Assembly (NCBI RefSeq): GCF_018917145.1
Contig: NZ_JAHLOD010000023.1
Coordinates: 1-56,653 of the forward strand
Length of the DNA stretch: 56,653 nt
From: Clostridium bornimense
Lineage (GTDB): Bacteria; Bacillota; Clostridia; Clostridiales; Clostridiaceae
Reading direction: 5' to 3'
In this document: positions 37,943-47,700 of the stretch, piece after piece
Layout of the letters: the number at the start of each line of letters is the position of its first letter
Numbering within the stretch: position 1 is the first letter of the stretch
Program-made: the position numbers and the translations under genes
Notes under the pieces: model-generated
Told to the model about the DNA's origin: nothing
What the model saw: only the letters and a program-made list of their open reading frames with translations
Database searches by the model: none

Positions 37943-38521
37943 ATGGCTACTAATGAAAAAGATGACATCAATATTCATATAGGAGAAGAGTTAGAATTAT
38001 TTCCAATAAAGAAATTGACTATGGATGATAAGGAATTAGATGATTTATATGGACCTTTTGTAGATATGGAAGAAAAAATGAGAAATATCGAAAAGGCTAA
38101 TAAAAAGAATACTCTAATTATGGATACAATAAAAGCTGAATTAGATGAAAAAAATAAGAAAATTCGTGAGCTAGAATCTACCATTAGAGAATATAGTGAA
38201 AGAGAAGATAAGCTAGTTAAAAAGGTAATAAAAGTTTTAGACCAAATTGATTATATAGATAATTTTGCTAAGTCTACAGAAGATGAGGCACTTATTAATA
38301 ATATGAATACTGTGAAAAAGATAATAAGAAAAGAATTGAGAGAAGTAGGTATTGAAGAAATTCCTACAGTTGGAGAAATATATAATCAAGATTTACATCA
38401 ATGTATTGATGCAGTTGAAGATGATACAAAGACAAAATACGAAATTGTAGATGTTGTAAAAAGAGGATACTTAATGAACGGAAAAGTAAAAAGAACAGCA
38501 TCTGTTATTGCAGTAAAGTAG
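37943..38521 (+). CDS. GrpE-like nucleotide exchange factor
   Basis: A 192-aa protein with a long coiled coil (about 40-95) followed by a GrpE beta head: LREVGIEEIPTVGEIYNQDL, then YEIVDVVKRGYLMNGKVKRTASV. This fits the exchange factor that opens the Hsp70 ATPase to release ADP. GGGAGTGG lies ahead of ATG 37943; a TTG at 37928 is an alternative. It is placed 25 bases before the second hsp70, so it presumably serves these two divergent Hsp70s instead of the main DnaK. The head is shorter and more diverged than in housekeeping GrpE. Confidence 0.8.
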   Translation: MATNEKDDINIHIGEELELFPIKKLTMDDKELDDLYGPFVDMEEKMRNIEKANKKNTLIMDTIKAELDEKNKKIRELESTIREYSEREDKLVKKVIKVLDQIDYIDNFAKSTEDEALINNMNTVKKIIRKELREVGIEEIPTVGEIYNQDLHQCIDAVEDDTKTKYEIVDVVKRGYLMNGKVKRTASVIAVK

Positions 38522-38546
38522 AATATTGAATTAAAAGGAGTAGAAT

Positions 38547-40256
38547 ATGGGTAGAGTAATAGGAATAGATTTAGGGACAACAACCTCTGAAATTGCTTAT
38601 ATAAAGAATGGTAAACCAGAGATAATAGTAAATAGATTTGGTTCTAGAGTTACTCCATCTGTAGTAGGGCTTACAGATGATAATGAGTTAATTGTTGGAG
38701 AAAAAGCAAAAGGACAAGCTATATTAAAACCAGATAGAACAATAATGGAAGTTAAGAGACTTATGGGAACAAATAAAAGAGTTCCTTTAGGTGGGAAACA
38801 CTTGCTGCCACAAGAGGTATCAGCAATGATTTTAAAAGAGTTAAAAAGATCAGCTGAAGATTATTTTGGAGAAGAAGTAACAGAGGCAGTAATTACTGTA
38901 CCATCAAATTTTACAGATCTTCAACGTCAGGCTACTAAGTCTGCAGGAAGAAAAGCTGGATTGAAAATCGAAAGAATAATAAATGAACCTACAGCAGCAG
39001 CATTAGCCTATGGAATTAATAATTTAAATAAAGAAGAAAATGTATTAGTTTATGACTTAGGTGGTGGAACTTTTGATGTTACTGTTTTAGAGTTATTTGA
39101 TGGAATATTAGATATAAAAGCTAGTAGAGGAAATAACAGACTAGGTGGAAAAGATTTTGATGATAGGATCATTGACTATGTAGTTAAAAAATTCAAAGAT
39201 CGTCATGGTATAAATTTAAGAGAAAATAAAAAAGCTATGGCAAGAATAAAGGATGCGGCGGAAAGAGCAAAGATAGAATTAACAACAAAGAAAAATACAA
39301 ATATTGAAGTTCCATTTATAACAGTAGATAAATATAATAAGCCGTTAGCAATACAGATGAGACTTACAAGAGAAATGTTTGAAAAGCTTATTTGTGATTT
39401 AGTAAAGAGTACAGAAAGAGAAATAGATGATGCTATGAATGCTGCGGGATTCAAGCCGGAAGATATAGGTACAGTAATAGCTGTAGGAGGATCAAGTAAA
39501 ATTCCTTATGTTAGACAGTTACTTGTATCAAAGTTTGGAGATAAGATAAGAGATGAAGTGAATCCAGATGAGGCTATAGCCTTGGGAGCAGCTATTCAAG
39601 CGGGTATTAAAAATGATGAGATAAGCTCTAAAAAGAGTGTTGTTATAACTGATGCCTGTAGATATACACTTGGGACAAGTATCGTAATAAATGGTGAAGA
39701 TAGAGTACTAGAGGGAGTATATGATCCAATAATTATGAGAGATAGTAAGATACCATGTACTGTTAAGAAAAATTACTTTACTGTAGAAAGAAATCAGACA
39801 AAAATGACTATAGACGTTTATCAAGGTGATGAAAAAAAGGCAAATGAAAATGTAAGTATTGGTGAATTTGTTTTAGATGGAATACCACCAAGACCAGCAG
39901 GAGAAGAAGAAATAGAAGTGTCATTTACTTACGATCTTGATGGAATATTAAAGATAACAGCAAAAGTTTTAAGTAATGGAAAGTGTATAGAAGGAATTAT
40001 TGATACAACTAAATTAGTTAAAGAAGAACAATTATCTGAAGAAGATTTAGAAAAGTGGTCATCATGTAAGTTAGCTTATAAAGGTAGAGATGTTATAGAA
40101 CTTGGAGAAAAAAAGTTAGATTCGTTAAATGGTGAATTAAAACAAAAGGTAAAAGTAATTTTAGATAATATTAAAAGAGCTATTATATCAGATAATGAAT
40201 CATTATTACAGAAATATGATAATGAGTTAACGGATTTACTTTTTAATATTGTATAG
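38547..40256 (+). CDS. Divergent Hsp70 (DnaK-like) protein, second copy
   Basis: A 569-aa Hsp70 clearly paralogous to the protein at 36055: same opening IDLGTTTSEIAY, same truncated lid, same ending (DNELTDLLFNIV). The ATPase motifs are intact (ITVPSNFTDLQRQATK, NEPTAAALAY, DLGGGTFDV, AVGGSSKIP). The linker reads DACRYTLG instead of DVTPLSLG, and a small insert (NGEDRVLEGVYDP) is present near the start of the beta domain that the first copy lacks. AAAAGGAG precedes the ATG. It is in an operon with grpE-like and TPR/J-like genes. Confidence 0.9.
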   Translation: MGRVIGIDLGTTTSEIAYIKNGKPEIIVNRFGSRVTPSVVGLTDDNELIVGEKAKGQAILKPDRTIMEVKRLMGTNKRVPLGGKHLLPQEVSAMILKELKRSAEDYFGEEVTEAVITVPSNFTDLQRQATKSAGRKAGLKIERIINEPTAAALAYGINNLNKEENVLVYDLGGGTFDVTVLELFDGILDIKASRGNNRLGGKDFDDRIIDYVVKKFKDRHGINLRENKKAMARIKDAAERAKIELTTKKNTNIEVPFITVDKYNKPLAIQMRLTREMFEKLICDLVKSTEREIDDAMNAAGFKPEDIGTVIAVGGSSKIPYVRQLLVSKFGDKIRDEVNPDEAIALGAAIQAGIKNDEISSKKSVVITDACRYTLGTSIVINGEDRVLEGVYDPIIMRDSKIPCTVKKNYFTVERNQTKMTIDVYQGDEKKANENVSIGEFVLDGIPPRPAGEEEIEVSFTYDLDGILKITAKVLSNGKCIEGIIDTTKLVKEEQLSEEDLEKWSSCKLAYKGRDVIELGEKKLDSLNGELKQKVKVILDNIKRAIISDNESLLQKYDNELTDLLFNIV

Positions 40257-40286
40257 AGTGACAAAGTTAATTTTTAGGAGAGATAT

Positions 40287-41441
40287 ATGAGTAGTTTAAT
40301 AGAAATTTCAAATAAATATTATAATGACTCATTGAAACTTGTTAAGGATAATAAGGTTTCAGCTGCTATTAATAATCTAGAAAAGGCTCTTAAATATTAT
40401 TGCAGGGATATTGATACTCTTAATCTTATGGGATTGTGTAAGTATAAACTTTGTGATTTTCAAGGAGCAAACTTTTATTGGCATAAAAGTTTAGAGTATA
40501 GACCAGACAATAATAGGGCTCAGTATTATCTAGATATATTAGAAGGAGAAGAGTTTAAAGAAATATTAGAAATATATAATGAAGGTATAGTTAATTTTAA
40601 TAGTGGAAAGTATAAGGAATCAATTCAAGTTATGAAAGATATTAATAAAAGAAATAAGGAATGGATTGAACCTTATATAATGCTTGGGTTAGCTTATTAT
40701 AATATAAAAGATTATTCTTGTGCTAAAAGATATTTAGAGGAAGGGATAAATAAAGATATAGGAAATAATAAGTATTTATCTTGGCTATTGAAAATTAAGA
40801 ATAATAAGAAGAGTACAAGTATTTCAAATAGAAGAAATATTATGGCATATGCTACTATGGGAATAGCTATTATTGCTATGACTATAATTGCTGGTGGAAG
40901 TTATAGAAAGTACAATTCTACATTAAATGAATTAGATTCATATAAAAATAGGACTACTGTCCTTGAAAGTCAATTGAAAGAGAGCAAATCAGCTTATGAT
41001 AAACTGGTTGTTGATATAAATAGTATAAGTAGTAAAAAAAAGGAAAATGTTGAATCTACAGAGTCTATTGCAAATGAGTCAGAAGTGTTTAATAAAGCTA
41101 TAGAGAAATTTAAGGAAGAGAATTATAGTGAAGCTATAAAAGAATTAACTCCTTTGTGTAATAAAGGGAAAGATGAAATATATGTAGCAGAAGGAACATA
41201 TTACTTAGCTGTTTCTTTAGAGAAAACAGGAGATTATGAAGGTGCGTATAAGTGGTATAAGAGATACATAGATAAATTTAAAGAAAAAAATTATTATGAT
41301 GATTCGTTATATAATTGTGGATTAATGATGTATAGCCAAGGAAAAGTTGATGAAAGTAAAGAAATGCTTAATAAATTAGTAAATGAAGTACCAGATAGTA
41401 TTTTTGTAAATAGCAGAGTTTCAGAAATATTAAATAATTAA
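40287..41441 (+). CDS. Membrane-anchored TPR protein of the Hsp70 cluster
   Basis: A 384-aa protein with N-terminal tetratricopeptide repeats (about 1-165), one membrane helix (about 188-207, MGIAIIAMTIIAGG), a short coiled coil and a second TPR-like block (about 255-384). There is no cleaved signal peptide, so it should span the membrane once with TPR domains on both faces. TAGGAG precedes the ATG and it lies 30 bases after the second hsp70. It probably gathers substrates or partners for the Hsp70s at the membrane; this is inferred from context. The two-sided TPR layout is unusual. Confidence 0.8.
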   Translation: MSSLIEISNKYYNDSLKLVKDNKVSAAINNLEKALKYYCRDIDTLNLMGLCKYKLCDFQGANFYWHKSLEYRPDNNRAQYYLDILEGEEFKEILEIYNEGIVNFNSGKYKESIQVMKDINKRNKEWIEPYIMLGLAYYNIKDYSCAKRYLEEGINKDIGNNKYLSWLLKIKNNKKSTSISNRRNIMAYATMGIAIIAMTIIAGGSYRKYNSTLNELDSYKNRTTVLESQLKESKSAYDKLVVDINSISSKKKENVESTESIANESEVFNKAIEKFKEENYSEAIKELTPLCNKGKDEIYVAEGTYYLAVSLEKTGDYEGAYKWYKRYIDKFKEKNYYDDSLYNCGLMMYSQGKVDESKEMLNKLVNEVPDSIFVNSRVSEILNN

Positions 41442-41463
41442 ATTTACAAGAGAGGAGAAAAAA

Positions 41464-42483
41464 ATGAGAGATTTGTATGGGATTCTTAAAGTTAGCCCTG
41501 AAGCAGGAGATATTGAAATAAAAAAAGCATATGTTAGTATGGTAAGAAGATATCCACCAGAGAAAGCTCCGGAGGAGTTTAAAGAGATAAGAAAAGCTTA
41601 TGAAACATTGACTAATCCAGTTGCTAGAAAAGAGTATGATGCGTTTTTAAAACATGGTAAAGAAATAAATAGATATAATGAAGAGGGTATGAAAGCTTTA
41701 GAAAGTCAAAATTTTAAAAAAGCTATCAATGAATTTAGTAAGATATTAGCCATAGAACCGAAATTAGTATCGGCTAAGAATTATTTAGGTGTAGCATTTC
41801 TTTATAGTGGACAATATGAAAAGGCTTTATTACAATTTCAAGAACTTGTACAATTAGAGCCTAAAAACGCAGAATTTCAAGAGAATTTAGGAGAAGCATA
41901 TAAGAAGACATCTCAATATGATAAAGCAGAAGAACATTTTCTTAAAGCTTATGAAATTGATCCTCTAAATGATAATAGAGTATTTGAAATATTAGCATTT
42001 TACAAAGATAATAAAAGGTACAATAAAGCATCGTCTTTTCTTAAGAAATCTATAATAAGAAATAAAACTAGTCAATTTGATATATTACCTTATTACATTG
42101 AGTTAGTAAAAATATATGTTATGGATAAAAACAAAGAAGAAATAAAGAATACTATGGATATGGTTGAGAGAAATATATCTAATGATAAGAAAAGTAGGGA
42201 ATATATGTCCACTAAGTTAGGAGAAATTATATATAAATTATATGATGAAAAAGAATATGAATTAGTGGAGATTTTAGCTAAAAGAACATTATGGTTAAGC
42301 CCTAATGATACTAAGATTAAAGATATGTATAATAAGGCTAAAAATAAGAATCAGAGCAAACGGAAGAAAGAAGCTAAATCTTCAAGAATATCAAAGGTAG
42401 CATGGGTTCCAATTATTTTATCATCAATTATTGGATTATTATTAATAGGTGCATTAATAATATTTATTGTTGGGTATAATTAA
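41464..42483 (+). CDS. J-like/TPR membrane protein lacking the HPD motif
   Basis: A 339-aa protein. Residues 1-65 are a J-domain (LYGILKVSPEAGDIEIKKAY, then EEFKEIRKAYETLTNP), but the essential HPD tripeptide is replaced by P31-P32-E33 (RRYPPEKAP). TPR repeats follow (about 78-170) and a single C-terminal membrane helix (about 315-336) anchors it by its tail. AGGAG precedes the ATG. A J-domain without HPD cannot stimulate ATP hydrolysis in the usual way, so it may act as a docking or inhibitory partner of the two divergent Hsp70s. Alternatively the Hsp70s have co-changed with it. Confidence 0.85.
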   Translation: MRDLYGILKVSPEAGDIEIKKAYVSMVRRYPPEKAPEEFKEIRKAYETLTNPVARKEYDAFLKHGKEINRYNEEGMKALESQNFKKAINEFSKILAIEPKLVSAKNYLGVAFLYSGQYEKALLQFQELVQLEPKNAEFQENLGEAYKKTSQYDKAEEHFLKAYEIDPLNDNRVFEILAFYKDNKRYNKASSFLKKSIIRNKTSQFDILPYYIELVKIYVMDKNKEEIKNTMDMVERNISNDKKSREYMSTKLGEIIYKLYDEKEYELVEILAKRTLWLSPNDTKIKDMYNKAKNKNQSKRKKEAKSSRISKVAWVPIILSSIIGLLLIGALIIFIVGYN

Positions 42484-42536
42484 TTAAAAGTTGAGAATAC
42501 TATATTTATATTACGTCGAGTTAGGGGTAAGAAAAT

Positions 42537-43076
42537 ATGGTTACAATAAATAAAAAATTTTTAATAGTAGTATCTACTGTTATACTGGTAGTGCTTAATA
42601 CACAAGTAGTAAAGGGGTATAAAGAAACTATAAACACAGATCTTATTGAAAAATATAGTACATATAATACTTATACTAATGAAAGATATGGATTTTCAAT
42701 AGAATATCCTTTAGAATTAGCACCAAAAGAACCATCATCAAATAGTGATGGAATCTATTTTAGTAATATAGATAATACAGTGGAACTTATAGTATGGGGA
42801 AACAACAATACAGAAGGAAGTAATGCAGAAAGTCTTTATAGGAAAGATATGTTATATATTCCGAAAGATAATCATATTACATGGTGTAATGATTATGCTT
42901 ATAATTTAACATGGAATGATGATAAAAATATATATCATAAATATTCAATAGTTGGAAAAGGTTCTATAAATACTTTTACATTTAAATCACCTGTAGAGAA
43001 TAGAGAACTTTATGAATATGTAATTGAAAGGTTAGATAAGTCATTTAAAGCTCCATTAGTGTACAAAGGGTGTTAA
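42537..43076 (+). CDS. Small exported protein, last gene of the Hsp70 operon
   Basis: A 179-aa protein with an N-terminal hydrophobic segment (KKFLIVVSTVILVVLNTQVV) that may be a signal peptide or an anchor. It is followed by a beta-rich domain starting NERYGFSIEYP, a phrase shared by PsbP-like and other secreted domains. Tryptophans and aromatic residues are frequent. TTAGGGG lies before ATG 42537, 53 bases after the J-like gene, so it is likely in the same transcript. It could be the extracellular client or partner of the membrane TPR proteins; function unknown. Confidence 0.7.
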   Translation: MVTINKKFLIVVSTVILVVLNTQVVKGYKETINTDLIEKYSTYNTYTNERYGFSIEYPLELAPKEPSSNSDGIYFSNIDNTVELIVWGNNNTEGSNAESLYRKDMLYIPKDNHITWCNDYAYNLTWNDDKNIYHKYSIVGKGSINTFTFKSPVENRELYEYVIERLDKSFKAPLVYKGC

Positions 43077-43185
43077 TTGTATAATAATTACTGGTAAATA
43101 TTTTTAATAATAAATTTAAAATAATTTAAAAAAATTTAAAGTTGCGACAAGTTACGACAAAATTTTCGAAATAACTATGATATTA

Positions 43186-43191
43186 TATAAT
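43186..43191 (+). promoter_or_regulatory. -10 box of the candidate RNA gene
   Basis: TATAAT lies about 7 bases before the first hairpin region. The -35 region at proper distance (TTTTCG) is poor. Two GACAA repeats (TTGCGACAA and TTACGACAA, 43142-43160) stand just upstream and may bind an activator. Confidence 0.4.
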
Positions 43192-43199
43192 TGCAAATA

Positions 43200-43487
43200 G
43201 ATGTTTGAAGAGTTATGGTATATTTGAAATAGCTTCAAATTATGTATAGATATCATCTTTGGGGAAAGATGATTATGTAGATTCCTATAAACAATTCGAC
43301 AAATTGCCGGTATAAGGGGTATGGGAGATATAGAGAACCATGGGAAAAGAGAACATTTACTGGGTTTGAATAATATATAGGGTTGAGGGATGGAAGTAAC
43401 TAGGGGTAACGGTTACTTCCACATTAAAAAAGTATATTGATATTAAAATCTATAAAGTAGCAAAAGCTATCTTTATAGATTTTTTGT
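43200..43487 (+). ncRNA. Candidate structured non-coding RNA
   Basis: This 280-base stretch has no ORF, yet is far richer in G than its surroundings and holds several perfect hairpins: ATTTGAA/TTCAAAT near 43221-43239, ATCATCTTT-GGGG-AAAGATGAT (43252-43273), CAATT-CGACA-AATTG (43292-43306) and GGAAGTAAC/GTTACTTCC (near 43392-43420). It has purine-rich single-stranded blocks such as GGGGTATGGGAG and ends in a strong terminator (43445-43485). A TATAAT stands at 43186. A large clostridial RNA such as the raiA motif or a 6S-type RNA would fit in size; I could not match it with certainty. Confidence 0.55.
43445..43485 (+). terminator. Terminator of the candidate RNA
   Basis: AAAATCTATAAAG-TAGC pairs with GCTA-TCTTTATAGATTTT around AAAA and is followed by Ts. 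It lies 80 bases before sbcD. Confidence 0.85.
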
Positions 43488-43564
43488 TTATTATAAACTT
43501 TTAAGAAAATTTATTTTAGTCTATACTTAAATTGATGGAATTTTCCTATAAGGAGGATAAAAAT

Positions 43565-44785
43565 ATGAGAATCTTACATACTGGAGATTGGCATCTTGGA
43601 AAAAATCTTGAAGGTCAAAGTAGAATGGATGAACAAGAAAGATTTTTAAAAGATTTTATAGATATAGTTAAAGATAATAATATAGATTTAGTTATAATTG
43701 CTGGAGATATTTATGATAGTAGTAATCCACCGGCAAGGGCAGAAAAAATGTTTTATGATACATTAAAAAATTTATCAAGAGATGGAGAAAGAATGACTTT
43801 GGTTATTTCAGGTAATCATGATAATCCAGATAGATTAGTAGCAGCAGGACCTTTAGCAAGAGATCATGGTATTGTTATGGTTGGAACTCCTAAGTCTATT
43901 GTACCTATTGGGGAATATGGCAAGAACTCAGTTGTCGATGCAGGGGAAGGTTATATTGAGATAAGTATTAATGGAGAAAAGGCGGTAATACTTACGGTGC
44001 CTTATCCTAGTGAAAAAAGATTAAATGAAGTTTTATATGATGCTATGGATGATGAAGAAGAAAAGATGAAGTCTTATAGTGATAGAATTTTTACTTTGTT
44101 TGATGGATTAAAGAAGCATTATAGAAAAGATACAATTAATCTTGTTACAACACACATTTTTGCTATGGGAAGTGAAGAAAGTGGATCTGAAAGAAGTATT
44201 CAATTAGGTGGTAGCTATGTAGTTGATGGTAGCTGTTTTCCTAAGGAAGCGCAATATATTGCTTTAGGACATGTTCATAAGCCGCAAATAGTACCAGGAA
44301 CAGAAAGAAGGGCTAGATATTCAGGATCTCCTATTCATTATAATAAGAAAGAGATAAGTTTTACTAAAAAGTGTTTTATTATTGATGTTAAGGCTGGAGA
44401 GCCATGTAATGTTACTGACATAGATCTTAAGGTATATAAACCTATAGAGATATGGAAGTGTAATGGTGTAGAGGATGCTATTAAAAAGTGTGAAGAGAAT
44501 AAGGATAGAGAATGTTGGGTGTATTTAGAAATTACTACTGACAGGTATATAAGAGAAGACGAAATAAAGATGATGAAAGATCTGAAAAAGGATATTTTAG
44601 AGATAATGCCTAAGATAACATCGTTTAATAGTGAAGAGGATGATGTTGAAAGTTTTAAGGAAAAGTCTTTTGAAGATATATTTAGAGATTTTTATTTTAA
44701 GGAGAGGGAAGTTGAACCTAGTGATGAGGTAGTAAATACATTATTATCAATAATATCAGAGGAGGAAGATCATGAGACCAATTAA
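43565..44785 (+). CDS. sbcD: Exonuclease SbcD, Mre11-type subunit
   Basis: This is the Mn-dependent nuclease subunit of SbcCD, which cuts hairpins and DNA ends during replication and repair. The 406-aa chain has the calcineurin-like metallophosphoesterase motifs in order: GDWHLGK, AGDIYDSSNPP, SGNHDNPDR, THIFAMG and GHVHKPQ. The start at ATG 43565 follows AAGGAGG; the in-frame ATG at 43532 lacks such a site. It overlaps sbcC by 14 bases. Confidence 0.96.
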   Translation: MRILHTGDWHLGKNLEGQSRMDEQERFLKDFIDIVKDNNIDLVIIAGDIYDSSNPPARAEKMFYDTLKNLSRDGERMTLVISGNHDNPDRLVAAGPLARDHGIVMVGTPKSIVPIGEYGKNSVVDAGEGYIEISINGEKAVILTVPYPSEKRLNEVLYDAMDDEEEKMKSYSDRIFTLFDGLKKHYRKDTINLVTTHIFAMGSEESGSERSIQLGGSYVVDGSCFPKEAQYIALGHVHKPQIVPGTERRARYSGSPIHYNKKEISFTKKCFIIDVKAGEPCNVTDIDLKVYKPIEIWKCNGVEDAIKKCEENKDRECWVYLEITTDRYIREDEIKMMKDLKKDILEIMPKITSFNSEEDDVESFKEKSFEDIFRDFYFKEREVEPSDEVVNTLLSIISEEEDHETN

Positions 44786-47700
44786 ACTTGAAATCAAAGG
44801 ATTAAATAGTTTTATTGAAAAACAAACAATAGATTTTAATAAACTAACTAAAAGAGGATTGTTTGGTATCTTTGGACCTACTGGTAGTGGTAAATCTACT
44901 ATTCTTGATGGTATAACGTTGGCGTTATATGGAGAAGTTTCAAGAAAAAGTTCAAATTACATAAATACTAATTGTGATAGTACTAGCGTAGAGTTTACTT
45001 TTCAAATTTCAGGTGCTGATACAAAAAGGTATGTTGTTTCTAGGGAGTTTAAAAGAAAAAAGGATGGGGCTATAAACTCTGGAAAATGCAAGCTTATGGA
45101 TATAACTGATGGTAAAAATGAGATATTAGCAGATAAGAAAAAATTAATTGATGAAAAAGTGAAATCTATAATAGGTCTCGGTATTGAGGATTTTACAAGA
45201 ACAGTAGTATTGCCACAGGGGAAGTTTAGTGAATTTTTAAAATTAGAAGGTAAAAGTAGAAGGGATATGCTAGAAAGACTTTTTAATTTGCAACAATATG
45301 GTGATAATTTATCTTTTAAGTTATCAAAAGAGATTGTAAGGGAAAAAGAAAATAATAGTGTATTATTGGGTGAACTTAAGGGGTATGAAGATATAAGTAG
45401 AGAATTGCTTAAGAGTAAGGAATCAGAATTAGTAGAGATTAGTAGAAATCTTAGTAATGCTAAAGATGAATTATTAAAAATTGATACTGTATATAAAGAA
45501 AATGAAGAGTTATGGAATCTGCAATTAGATTTAATAGGATATAGGGAAAAAGAAAAAACACTTATTCGAAAGAAAGGTGATATAGAAAAATCTAAAGAGG
45601 TAGTAAGGTTAGGAGAAGCTGCGGCAAGGGTATTGCCTTATATTAAGGGGTATGATAATACTTTAAAGGAAATAGAGAAAACTCAATTACAGATAACTGA
45701 AACGAAGAATATTATTGAGAAAATAAAAAAAGAAAAAGAAGTTTTAGAAGAAAAGTGGACTATAGCTAAAGAAAATAATGATACTAAGAAACCAGAGTTA
45801 TTGGTGAAAAAGCAAAAGGCATCAGATGCACTAGAGGATAAGAAATCTTTAAATAATATGTTAAAGAAAATTACAGAACTTAAAATTAATCTTAATGAGA
45901 TAAGTGAAAGAGGTAAGAATCAGAATGCTATTTTTAATAAACTCAAAGTTGAATTAGAATCATTAGAAAAGAAGGAAAAGGAAGCTGATGAGAAGATTCT
46001 ATCTCTTAAGATTGAAGATGGATTAAAGGAAAAGGTTCAAAAGGGAATAATATTGAAAGAGAGACATGACACTTTCAAAGAAAATATAGATAAAAATAAT
46101 TCAAAGATAAAGGGTATACTACAGGTTATAGAGAATAACAACAACTTGAAGGAAAGTGCGTCTAATAATTTGGAAAGTATAACAAAGTCATTAGATGGAA
46201 AAATTGAAATGTTAGAAAATCTTTTAAAATCTGTGCCGGGGACTCAAGATGATCTTTTAAATATGCAGAAGTTACTTTCAGAGAATAAGGAAAAATGGAG
46301 CAGTTTTAATAGAATTTCAAAGGATATTGAAGATGGAAAAGATAGAATTTCCAAATTTCATATAGATTTAGATAATTATAATAAGGTTATATGTAATGAA
46401 GAAGAATCCTTAATAGCTATGAAAAATAATCTTGATATTATGGACAAAGAAATGTTGGCACACAATTTGAGAGAGCAATTAAGAGAGGGAGAAATATGTC
46501 CTGTTTGTGGTTCAAGGGAGCATTTTAAAGAAAATATAAAGGCTATAAAAATAGATGGTATCAAAGAACTGGAGGATAATATAAAGGATAAAGATATCTT
46601 ATTAAAAGGATATAATGAAAAAGTTGCTATAGTTAAGGCTAATATAAAGAATGAGGAAGAAAAGTTACAAGAGAATAATAAAATATTATTAGAATTAGGA
46701 TCAGATTTTAAAAATATATCGCCTAAGGAATTAGAGGATAATTTTATAAAGTTAAAAAGTGATATAGAAAGTCATATTAATAAGAAAGAGCAATTAGAAA
46801 AGGAAGTTAATTTAGGAAAAGAAGAGAAATTAAACTTGGAGAAAAATATAAGTAATGTTGTTGTTGAAATAAAAAACTTGAATAAACAATATAAGGAGAT
46901 TGAGAAAGAAAATAAAAGTCTAGAAGAAGATTTCAAAGGGATAAAAGATGAGTTAAATCAATTAGTAAGGGATACTAATGTTGAAGATTTTAAAAGTAAG
47001 TGGGAAGAAATAAAAGTCATAGAAGAGAAGAGGGAAAAACTTTTAGAAGAATTAAAGAACTTCAGAGGTGCTAAAGATAAGTTAAGCAAGGAACAAGAAG
47101 AAATTAAAAAAAGTACTGATGATCTAAGAGGAGAGTTTATTGAAAAGAGAAGTAATATGCAGGCTTTAGAGGAGAATTGTAAAGAAAAAGAAGATTCTAT
47201 AAAATCTAAAGTTGGAGTTGTAGAGGATATATCTGAATTATTGGCTTCTATAGAAAAAGAAGTAAAGTTTATAGAAGATACCTATAAAAATCTTGAAAAT
47301 GAAAAACTTGTTAAGGATAAAGAATACACTACAGCTAATGAAAATTATAGTTCTATCTTAGGAAAGAAGGAGCAACTGCTACATAGAAAGGGATTAGAGG
47401 AAGAATCAATAAATGAAAAACTACAAGAAGAAAAGTTTACTTCTATCGATGAAGTAAGAAGATATGAAGTTTCTAATATGGAAGTAGAGGCTTTGAAAAA
47501 GGAAATAGAAGAATATAATGATTTACTTTTACGATTAAAGGGAACTATTGAAAGTATCAATGTAAAAATAAATGGTAGATTTTTAGAAGAAGAAAAATGG
47601 GAAAAAATAAAGAGCGATAAGGTCTCATTGGAAGAAAAATATAAACTTATAAGTGAAGATAAGGTAAGAATTGATGAAGAAATAAAAAATATCAACACAA

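Noticed and set aside
43291-43306. A Spo0A box (TTCGACA) inside the candidate RNA
   Set aside because: It forms the loop of a perfect CAATT/AATTG hairpin and lies downstream of the promoter-like box, so an RNA structural role is more likely.
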